Shown: positions 58,321 to 64,000 of the stretch, piece by piece
How positions within the stretch are numbered: position 1 is the stretch's first letter
Layout: each line of letters opens with the position of its first letter
From: Micromonospora radicis
GTDB taxonomy: Bacteria > Actinomycetota > Actinomycetes > Mycobacteriales > Micromonosporaceae
Assembly (NCBI RefSeq): GCF_003583405.1
Contig: NZ_QXEC01000010.1
Span: 62,001 to 126,000 of the forward strand
Direction of reading: 5' to 3'
DNA: 64,000 nucleotides
The notes under the pieces: model-generated
Databases searched by the model: none
What the model was told of the DNA's origin: nothing
The model's input: only the letters and a program-made list of their open reading frames with translations
Program-made: the position numbers and the translations under genes

Positions 58321-58666
58321 CTACGGCGTCTACGTACACGGGAACCAGACCGGAGCCGCGGCGGTCAACGGGGATGCGATCGTGTACCAACAGGTGCCCA
58401 ACAACGACCCAGCCGAACTGGCCCGCATCCTGGATCAACTCCGGACGATCCGTAGCCTGATAGAGGCGAACCGTTCGGCACTGCCGGAGGCGGACCTGGC
58501 GATCCGCGATGTCGACCGGATTGCAGACCTGCTCCAGGCCGAACAACTCGACCGCACGAGCATCAAGGCCGGCATGGACCGGCTGTTGCATCGAATGGGG
58601 GCGGCCGGCAGCCTGGCCGGAGGCATGATCGCTCTCCATCAGCTCGTCACGGGCTTCCTGGGCTGA
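58295..58666 (+). CDS. Small helical protein sharing an Asn/Gly motif with the upstream membrane protein
   Basis: A 123-aa protein. Residues 8-33 read NNYGVYVHGNQTGAAAVNG and onward, matching the C-terminal tail motif of the preceding protein in pattern: NNxGV(F/Y)(I/V)xG, then Q and GAAA. After this come two or three amphipathic helices (LARILDQLRTIRSLIEAN; IADLLQAEQLDRTSIKAGMDRLL) and a hydrophobic C-terminal segment. GTG 58295 follows GAAAGGACGGACAG and lies inside the upstream gene, so the two are translationally coupled. The motif is of the kind proposed for amyloid-like signalling partners; function is inferred only. Confidence 0.72.
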   Translation: MPEPEPRNNYGVYVHGNQTGAAAVNGDAIVYQQVPNNDPAELARILDQLRTIRSLIEANRSALPEADLAIRDVDRIADLLQAEQLDRTSIKAGMDRLLHRMGAAGSLAGGMIALHQLVTGFLG

Positions 58667-58770
58667 ACACGACGCGTTCAGCTTCGTCGTAGCCTGCCCG
58701 CCGGGCTCCAGATCAACACGTTCCCCGACCTGGACCCGGCGGACGGCGCCGCACGACGTAGCCTCCGACC

Positions 58771-59256
58771 ATGACAATCTTCGACATCCCGATCGGTGCG
58801 CTCACCGGTGGACCGGCCGACCTCGCGCAGTACCGGGGGCGTGCCCTGCTGGTGGTCAACGTCGCCTCCCGGTGCGGCCTCACCCCGCAGTACGCCGGAC
58901 TGCAGGCCTTGCAGGACGAGTACGCCGGCCGGGGGCTGGTGGTGCTCGGCGTGCCCTGCAACCAGTTCGCCGGTCAGGAACCGGGAGACGCCACGGAGAT
59001 CAGCGAGTTCTGCCAGGTCAACTACGGGGTCACCTTCCCGCTGACGGAGAAGGTCGACGTCAACGGTCCGAACCGGCACCCGCTCTACGCCGGGCTGGTG
59101 GATACTCCCGACGCCGACGGCCACACCGGCGACGTCCGGTGGAACTTCGAGAAGTTCCTGATCGCCCCGGACGGCACCGTCGCGGCCCGCTTCGCGCCCA
59201 CCGTCACCCCCGACGACCTCACCCTCCGCACCACCCTCGAGAAGACCCTCCCCTAA
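58771..59256 (+). CDS. Glutathione peroxidase family protein (Cys type)
   Basis: A 161-aa thioredoxin-fold peroxidase. The peroxidatic cysteine is in NVASRCGLTPQYAGL (Cys, not selenocysteine). GVPCNQFAGQEPG with the resolving-type Cys and Gln, and the WNFEKFLIAPDG stretch with the catalytic Trp, are present. Enzymes like this usually use thioredoxin rather than glutathione in actinobacteria, which have mycothiol. The ATG lies 6 bases after TAGCCT (58759-58764), with no ribosome site, so the transcript is probably leaderless. Confidence 0.93.
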   Translation: MTIFDIPIGALTGGPADLAQYRGRALLVVNVASRCGLTPQYAGLQALQDEYAGRGLVVLGVPCNQFAGQEPGDATEISEFCQVNYGVTFPLTEKVDVNGPNRHPLYAGLVDTPDADGHTGDVRWNFEKFLIAPDGTVAARFAPTVTPDDLTLRTTLEKTLP

Positions 59257-59266
59257 CAGCCCCGCC

Positions 59267-59325
59267 TCCCTCACCTCACCTCGGCTCGGCTCACCTCGGC
59301 TCACCTCGGCTCACCTCGGCTCGGC
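59267..59325. repeat. CTCACCTCGG tandem repeats
   Basis: After the gpx stop, units of CTCACCTCGG(CT) recur about five times with slight variation. It is non-coding, slippage-type sequence directly next to a palindrome. Confidence 0.7.
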
Positions 59326-59394
59326 GATCTTGCAGCTATGGTCACCCCTTTCTGGCTTTCATGCCTCTTTGTGGCGACGCAAACTGCATGATCG
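59325..59394. terminator. Gene-end palindrome (CGATCTTGCAG type)
   Basis: Arms CGATCTTGCAG (59325-59335) and CTGCATGATCG (59384-59394) pair over 11 bases with one mismatch, with a 48-base loop. The core resembles those at 50097-50160 and 11775-11835, suggesting a dispersed element family at gene ends. Confidence 0.45.
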
Positions 59395-59470
59395 GCGAGG
59401 CGGAGCGGCGCTCGGCGAGACGCGCTAGGCGAGGGGCGGGGTAGGTTCGGTGGTGGCGGAAGGGGTGGGT

Positions 59471-60142
59471 ATGGCGACGGTGGGACTGATCGGCAGCGGC
59501 CACATCGGTGGGACGCTGGCGCGGCTGGCGGTGCACGCCGGGTACGAGGTGGTGTTGAGCAACTCGCGGGGCCCGGAGACCCTGACCGACCTGGTCGACG
59601 AGTTGGGGCCGCAGGCGAGCGCCGGGACGGTCGACGCGGCGGCCCGGGCCGGAGACCTGGTGGTGGTCACGATCCCGCTCAAGGCGTACCGGTCGGTGCC
59701 GGTCGCGCCGCTGGCCGGCAAGGTCGTCATCGACACCAACAACTACTACCCACAGCGGGACGGCCAGATCCCCGAGCTGGACGAAGGCACCGCCACCAGC
59801 AGCGAGCTGCTGCAACGCCACCTGCCCGAGGCGCGCGTGGTGAAGGCGTTCAACAACATCTTCTTCAAGCACCTGTCCGCCCTGGCCCGACCTACCGGCG
59901 CTGCCGACCGCAGCGCGCTGCCGATCGCCGGCGACGACGCCGAGGCGAAGACCGCTGTCACCGCCTTCCTCGACCGGATCGGCTACGACGCGGTGGATGC
60001 CGGCACGCTCGCGGAAGGCCGGCGCTTCCAACCGGACACCCCGGCGTACGGCACGATCTACTCCGCCGACCCGGCGAACCTGGAGCGGGAGGCCCCCGCC
60101 GACGCCGACGTGGTGCGGACCGCCCTCACCGAGGCCGGCTAG
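59471..60142 (+). CDS. NAD(P)-binding oxidoreductase (F420:NADPH reductase-like)
   Basis: A 223-aa protein with an N-terminal Rossmann fold (TVGLIGSGHIGGTLARLAV), SNSRGPETL as the NADP phosphate-binding region, VVVTIPLKAYRSVP, DTNNYYPQRDG and VVKAFNNIFFKHL, which match the F420-dependent NADP reductase-like family. It may be an F420H2:NADP+ oxidoreductase or a paralogue with another role. ATG 59471 has GGAAGGGG upstream. Confidence 0.82.
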   Translation: MATVGLIGSGHIGGTLARLAVHAGYEVVLSNSRGPETLTDLVDELGPQASAGTVDAAARAGDLVVVTIPLKAYRSVPVAPLAGKVVIDTNNYYPQRDGQIPELDEGTATSSELLQRHLPEARVVKAFNNIFFKHLSALARPTGAADRSALPIAGDDAEAKTAVTAFLDRIGYDAVDAGTLAEGRRFQPDTPAYGTIYSADPANLEREAPADADVVRTALTEAG

Positions 60143-60150
60143 CCCCGACC

Positions 60151-60312
60151 CGTCCCGCCGAGGCCAGCAAGCCCCGCCCGGCCCCGCCAAGGCCGGCAAG
60201 CCCCGCCCGGCCCCGCCAAGGCCGGCAAGCCCCGCTCGGTCCTGACGGGGCCGGTCAGCCCGGCCCGGTCGGGCGAGGCCCGGTCAGCGAGGCCCGGTCA
60301 GCGAGGCCCGGT
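60151..60312. repeat. Two GC-rich tandem repeat blocks
   Basis: A 29-bp unit (GGCCCCGCCAAGGCCGGCAAGCCCCGCCC type) recurs at 60151, 60180 and 60209. A 14-bp unit GCGAGGCCCGGTCA recurs at 60273, 60287 and 60301. The second block includes the stop codon and last codons of the GNAT gene on the minus strand. Confidence 0.8.
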
Positions 60313-60853
60313 GGGTCCGCCACTCGGGGGCCAGCAGCGACCAGACCTCCAGGTCGATCCGCCCGTCCGGCCCCGGTGACACCGCACGTAGTACGCCGTC
60401 CCGGCGCATGCCGAGCCGACGGGCCACCGCGATGCTACGCACGTTGCCGGCGACCACTCGCCACTCGACCCTATGCAGGCCGCGTTCGTCGACCACCCAG
60501 TCGATCAGCCGGCTGACCGCGCGGGTCACCAGCCCGCGTCCCTCGGCGGCCGGCTCCAACCAGCAGCCGGCCTCGCAGACGCCGGTGTCCGCGTCGAGCG
60601 ACACCAGCAGCACCCCGCCGACCAGCCTCCCGCCGGCCCAGATTCCCCAGATGCCGCCGTCGTCGCGGGCCCACCGGTCGGCGTAGCGTTGCAGCACGTG
60701 GCGGGCCTGGCCCAGATCGGTGGCCACGAAGGACGGCGACACCCAGGGCGAGATGCTCTGCCTCGCCCGGTCCAGGTTGGCCAGGAACTCCTCGGCGTGC
60801 CACGGGTTGAGCGGACGCAGCTGCGCGTCCTCGGTCAGCGCGGCGGCGAACAT
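60284..60853 (-). CDS. GNAT family N-acetyltransferase (RimJ/RimL-like)
   Basis: A 189-aa RimJ/RimL-type acetyltransferase. QLRPLNPWHAEEFLANLDRARQSISPWVS at the start, the acetyl-CoA region EAGCWLEPAAEGRGLVTRAV, and the end WRVVAGNVRSIAVARRLGMRRDGVLR are typical. ATG 60853 has GGAGGAAACTG and shares one base with the upstream stop. The last codons fall inside a 14-bp repeat, so the C-terminal end may vary between strains. The substrate is unknown. Confidence 0.88.
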   Translation of the reverse strand: MFAAALTEDAQLRPLNPWHAEEFLANLDRARQSISPWVSPSFVATDLGQARHVLQRYADRWARDDGGIWGIWAGGRLVGGVLLVSLDADTGVCEAGCWLEPAAEGRGLVTRAVSRLIDWVVDERGLHRVEWRVVAGNVRSIAVARRLGMRRDGVLRAVSPGPDGRIDLEVWSLLAPEWRTHRASLTGPR

Positions 60854-61344
60854 CAGTTTCCTCCTGTGCTCGGTGCGATCCACCGCATCGCCACCGTCGA
60901 CGTGGGGCGGAAACCCAACTCCTGGTACAGCGCGGCGCCGTCGCCGCTGGCCTTCAGGTCGACGGTGCGTACGCCGCGGGCCGCGAACCAGTCGAGCAGC
61001 GCCGTCAGGCAGGCGCGCGAGTATCCCCGGCGGCGGTACGCCGCGTCGGTCACCACGTTGAAGACGTACCCCGATCGGCCGGTCGGGTCGGCCGGCCCGC
61101 CGAGCCGGAGGTCGATCACGCCGACCACGCAGGCGGCCAGCGTCCCCGGCCGGCCCGGGGCGTCCACCACGTACGCGGCGAGTTCGGCCTCCGGGTCCGG
61201 CAGCAGGTTCCGCAGCGTACGTAGCATGGTGTGCTGCCACGCACCGGGGGCCGGCGGTACGCCGTCCAGCGCGGCGAACATGACGGCCCGCAGCCGGAGG
61301 AGTTCGGAAACGTCGTCCACCGTCGCCCGCCGTGCGTCACCCAC
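60853..61344 (-). CDS. GNAT family N-acetyltransferase
   Basis: A 163-aa GNAT protein with ARRATVDDVSELLRLRAVMF, a GYVFNVVTDAAYRRRGYSRACL acetyl-CoA loop and GAALYQELGFRPTSTVAMRW. GTG 61344 lies 6 bases after TACGGT (61356-61351) with no ribosome site, so it is probably leaderless and is the first gene of a two-GNAT unit. The acceptor is unknown. Confidence 0.87.
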   Translation of the reverse strand: MGDARRATVDDVSELLRLRAVMFAALDGVPPAPGAWQHTMLRTLRNLLPDPEAELAAYVVDAPGRPGTLAACVVGVIDLRLGGPADPTGRSGYVFNVVTDAAYRRRGYSRACLTALLDWFAARGVRTVDLKASGDGAALYQELGFRPTSTVAMRWIAPSTGGN

Positions 61345-61432
61345 CGGCCCACCGTAGCGAGCTGATCTTCGCCGACCGTCGCCGGGATCGGCGCGCCGCA
61401 CGGCGGCGCCGGAGCAGGGCCGGGGAGCCGGG

Positions 61433-61783
61433 TCAGACGGGACGGCGGCCGGCGAAGCCGCAGTCAGCGCGGTGGTACCAGCGCACGTCGGTGTCCCCCT
61501 CCAGCCAGCACCAGAGCACCTGCCGGCCCTCGCGCTCGCCAGGAAAGTCGAGCAGCACCGGTGCGATGCTCTTGACCTCGATGCCCGGTCCGCGCAGCTC
61601 GTCGAGGATGCCGTGCAGTCGGGCCTCCAACGCCTTGACCTCGGGCCGGCCGCCAAGCGCGCTCACCCCGTGGCCGGTCAGGTCGGCCTGCAACTCGGCC
61701 AGGTCGGCGCGGACCCGGATCAGTTCGTCGACGCGGGGGTGCAGGGTGGCCACCAGGTACCGAGCCTGGGCGAGAGTGAACAC
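61433..61783 (-). CDS. DUF2203 family protein
   Basis: About 116 aa with the family pattern: VFTLAQARYLVATLHPRVDELIRVRADL helix, a LGGRPEVKALEARLHGILDELRGPGIEVKSIAPVLLDFP core, and the ending VLWCWLEGDTDVRWYHRADCGFAGR. GTG 61783 starts at the usual family position and is 6 bases after CATACT; GTG 61801 is an alternative. Function unknown. Confidence 0.8.
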   Translation of the reverse strand: MFTLAQARYLVATLHPRVDELIRVRADLAELQADLTGHGVSALGGRPEVKALEARLHGILDELRGPGIEVKSIAPVLLDFPGEREGRQVLWCWLEGDTDVRWYHRADCGFAGRRPV

Positions 61784-61938
61784 CGCGCCAGTATGCGTCA
61801 CCCGGACATTCTTCGGGTACCAGCGCCGGGCCGACAAAGCGGCGATGGACGCGGTTTCGCCGGTCCGGCGGCATCGCCGGCTCGGGAATGCCGCTCATCG
61901 GCGCCGCGGAGTGGATCACGGCCCTGGCGGCGGGCGGC

Positions 61939-62757
61939 TCACTCGGCCTGGGCGGCCAGTTCGCGGGCCCGGTCGCGGGCGGCTTCGAGGGCGGCCAGCA
62001 GGGCGGCGCGTACGCCGTGGTTCTCCAGCTCGCGCACGGCGGAGATGGTGGTGCCGGCGGGCGAGGTGACCGCCTCGCGCAGCTTGACCGGATGCTCGCC
62101 GGAGTCGCGCAGCATCACCGCCGAGCCGATCGCGGTCTGCACGATCAGGTCGTGCGCCACCTGGCGGGGCAGGCCGAGCAGGATGCCGGCGTCGGTCATC
62201 GCCTCGACCAGCAGGTAGAAGTACGCGGGGCCGGAGCCGGACAGCGCGGTCACCGCGTCCTGCTGGCTCTCCGGTACCCGGATGGTGGCGCCCAGCGGCT
62301 TGAACATCTCCTCGGCCAGGGCCAGGTGCTCGCCGGTGGCGTGCGCCCCGGCGGAGATGGCGGTCATCGCCTGGTCCACCAGGGCGGGCGTGTTGGTCAT
62401 CACCCGGACCACCGGGGTGCCCTCAGGCAGCCGGCGGCTGAAGAAGCTGCTGGGCAGCCCGGCGCAGAGGGAGATGACCAGCTTGCCGGTGGGTACCTTC
62501 GGGCCGATCTCGTCGAGCAGGGCGGCGGCGTCCTGCGGCTTGACCGAGACGGCGAGCACGTCGGCCTCGTCGACGGCGGTGGGGTTGTCGACCACCCGTA
62601 CCCCGTAGCGGGTGGCGAGTTCCTCGGCGCGCGCCGGCCGGCGGGCGGTGGCCAGCAACCGGTCGGCCGGCCAGCCCGAGCGCAGCAGACCGGAGAGCAT
62701 CAACTCGCCGATCTTGCCCGCGCCGATCACCGCGACGGTGTGCACCCCGGTTGACAC
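61939..62757 (-). CDS. proC: Pyrroline-5-carboxylate reductase
   Basis: A 272-aa NAD(P)H-dependent last enzyme of proline synthesis. It has a Rossmann start VAVIGAGKIGELML, AVSVKPQ, VRVMTNTPALV, then SGSGPAYFYLLVEAMTDAG and REAVTSPAGTTISAVRELE, the proline-binding signature. GTG 62757 with GGGGGG upstream is the start. It lies downstream of pfk behind a hairpin. Confidence 0.95.
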   Translation of the reverse strand: MSTGVHTVAVIGAGKIGELMLSGLLRSGWPADRLLATARRPARAEELATRYGVRVVDNPTAVDEADVLAVSVKPQDAAALLDEIGPKVPTGKLVISLCAGLPSSFFSRRLPEGTPVVRVMTNTPALVDQAMTAISAGAHATGEHLALAEEMFKPLGATIRVPESQQDAVTALSGSGPAYFYLLVEAMTDAGILLGLPRQVAHDLIVQTAIGSAVMLRDSGEHPVKLREAVTSPAGTTISAVRELENHGVRAALLAALEAARDRARELAAQAE

Positions 62758-62779
62758 CTGACGTACCCCCCTCGATGTG

Positions 62780-62819
62780 CCGGCGTCGCGGCGGACCGGC
62801 TGGCCCGCCGCGACGCCGG
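62780..62819 (-). terminator. Hairpin between pfk and proC
   Basis: Perfect 15-bp GC arms at 62780-62794 and 62805-62819 with a 10-base loop, 8 bases after the pfk stop on the minus strand. No T-tract follows, so it may act as a partial terminator or mRNA 3' stabiliser. Confidence 0.65.
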
Positions 62820-62827
62820 AACGACGA

Positions 62828-63856
62828 TCAGCTACCGAAGAAGACCTCGGCCTCGGCGTAACGCTCCAGCGGCACGGTCTTCAGCTCGCGGGTGGCGTCG
62901 GCCAGCGGGACGCGGACGATGTCGGTGCTCTGCATCGCGACCATCTTGCCCCAGTCACCCTCGTGGGCGGCGTCGATGGCGTGCAGGCCGAGCCGGGTGG
63001 CGAGCACCCGGTCGAACGCGGTCGGGGTGCCACCGCGCTGGATGTGCCCGAGCACGACCGTGCGGGCCTCCTTGCCGGTCTTGGCCTCCAGCTGGTCGGC
63101 CAGCCACTGGCCGATGCCGCCGAGCCGGACGTGACCGAACGCGTCCAGCTCCTGGTTCTGCAGGACCATCTGGCCCTCCAGCGGCTGGGCGCCCTCGGCG
63201 ACCACGACGATCGGGGCGTACTGGTGCTGGAAGCGCTTCTCGACGTAGCCGGCGACCTGCTCGACGTCGAAGTTCCGCTCCGGCAGCAGGATCACGTTGG
63301 CGCCGCCGGCCAGGCCGGCGTGCAGGGCGATCCAGCCGGCGTGCCGGCCCATCACCTCGACCACCAGGGTGCGGTGGTGGCTCTCGGCGGTGGTGTGCAG
63401 CCGGTCGATCGCCTCCATCGCGATGTTCACCGCGGTGTCGAAGCCGAAGGTGTAGTCGGTGGCACCGAGGTCGTTGTCGATGGTCTTCGGCACGCCGATG
63501 ACGTTGACGCCCAGCTCGTGCAGCTTGGTGGCGACACCGAGGGTGTCCTCACCGCCGATGGCGATCAGCGCGTCGACGCCCTGCGCGGCCAGGTTGTCCT
63601 TGATCCGCTCGACACCGTTCTCGATCTTGAAGGGGTTGGTCCGGGAAGAGCCGAGGATGGTCCCGCCGCGCGGCAGGATCCCGCGGACCTCCGCGATGCC
63701 CAGCGGGCGGGACAGACCCTCCAGCGGGCCCTTCCAGCCGTCCCGGAAACCCACGAACTCATGGCCGTAGCTGGCGACGCCCTTACGGACCACCGCCCGG
63801 ATGACCGCGTTGAGACCCGGGCAGTCGCCGCCGCCGGTGAGCACGCCGATACGCAT
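62828..63856 (-). CDS. pfp: 6-phosphofructokinase with PPi-type signature residues
   Basis: A 342-aa group III phosphofructokinase. The start MRIGVLTGGGDCPGLNAVIR is typical. The catalytic region is GVPKTIDNDLGATDYTFGFDTA. The phosphoryl-donor site reads GGEDT with Asp104, and the later position reads Lys124 in PKTIDND. Asp104 and Lys124 are the known markers of pyrophosphate-dependent enzymes, whereas ATP enzymes have Gly at both. So PPi is the likely phosphate donor. ATG 63856 follows AGGAGGATGAGC. The 144 bases upstream to the window end hold nothing recognised. Confidence 0.92.
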   Translation of the reverse strand: MRIGVLTGGGDCPGLNAVIRAVVRKGVASYGHEFVGFRDGWKGPLEGLSRPLGIAEVRGILPRGGTILGSSRTNPFKIENGVERIKDNLAAQGVDALIAIGGEDTLGVATKLHELGVNVIGVPKTIDNDLGATDYTFGFDTAVNIAMEAIDRLHTTAESHHRTLVVEVMGRHAGWIALHAGLAGGANVILLPERNFDVEQVAGYVEKRFQHQYAPIVVVAEGAQPLEGQMVLQNQELDAFGHVRLGGIGQWLADQLEAKTGKEARTVVLGHIQRGGTPTAFDRVLATRLGLHAIDAAHEGDWGKMVAMQSTDIVRVPLADATRELKTVPLERYAEAEVFFGS

Positions 63857-64000
63857 GATCGCTCATCCTCCTGGGGAGCATCTGGTCAAGCCCGATCAAG
63901 CCCCAGGATATGTGTCAGGTCAGACCATCGGCGCCGTTGCCGGCCCGGGGCGGGCCGTCACACCGACTGTAGTCGCCACCGGGCCGCGCCTGACACCGCG

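Noticed and set aside
58771-59256. Selenocysteine-containing peroxidase
   Set aside because: The active-site codon is Cys (TGC), with no in-frame TGA.

Overview
The window is a high-GC actinobacterial chromosome segment. Its gene content and order point to the family Micromonosporaceae, most likely Micromonospora or a close relative. The support is the mraZ-rsmH-ftsL-ftsI-murE-murF-mraY order, a MurE with the DNPR motif of meso-diaminopimelate enzymes, the divergent murT-gatD pair, the metF / idsA / Rv2175c-like / pknL / aroG neighbourhood also known from Mycobacterium, many ATGA or GTGA gene overlaps, and many apparently leaderless genes. No tRNA, rRNA, CRISPR array, insertion sequence or prophage was found. 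This is mostly core chromosome with a few accessory patches.

Left part (1-26.5 kb). A minus-strand division and cell-wall cluster runs from mraZ (8.7 kb) to a partial mraY at the left edge. It faces murT-gatD and a TVP38-type membrane protein. GTGGAG repeats, the expected MraZ operator, lie in both orientations in the shared intergenic region, so one regulator may see both operons. Next is leuS, preceded by a short leader ORF with three Leu codons, an antiterminator-type hairpin and an intrinsic terminator. Then come a six-gene Mrp-type Na+/H+ antiporter operon (MrpA fused to MrpB) and a plus-strand MoxR / DUF58 / transglutaminase operon that ends in a strong hairpin.

Middle part (26.5-52.8 kb). 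DinB, a phosphodiesterase/methyltransferase pair and the mutagenic translesion set (dnaE2, imuB, imuA', HEPN gene) lie on the minus strand. Two tandem LexA boxes lie far upstream of the HEPN gene. The set is split by a shortened membrane-protein gene on the opposite strand, and a methyltransferase fragment lies next to it. A tightly overlapping plus-strand operon (ybaK, crtA-like, GNAT, cruF, glycosyltransferase, crtI-like) looks like a carotenoid end-group tailoring cassette. It is followed by a CDP-alcohol transferase, metF, an Xre-type regulator, idsA, a Rv2175c-like regulator, the PASTA kinase pknL, endonuclease IV, threonine aldolase, a triplicated 58-bp repeat and class II DAHP synthase.

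Right part (52.8-64 kb). This holds a lipoprotein, a secreted CBM2-GH18 chitinase with a well-formed promoter and palindromic operator, and an accessory island of unknown function. The island consists of a zinc-ribbon membrane protein, a divergent four-TM protein, and a small overlapping partner that shares an Asn/Gly-rich motif with it. Housekeeping genes follow: glutathione peroxidase, an F420-dinucleotide-reductase-like protein, two acetyltransferases, a DUF2203 protein, proC, and a phosphofructokinase with PPi-type signature residues.
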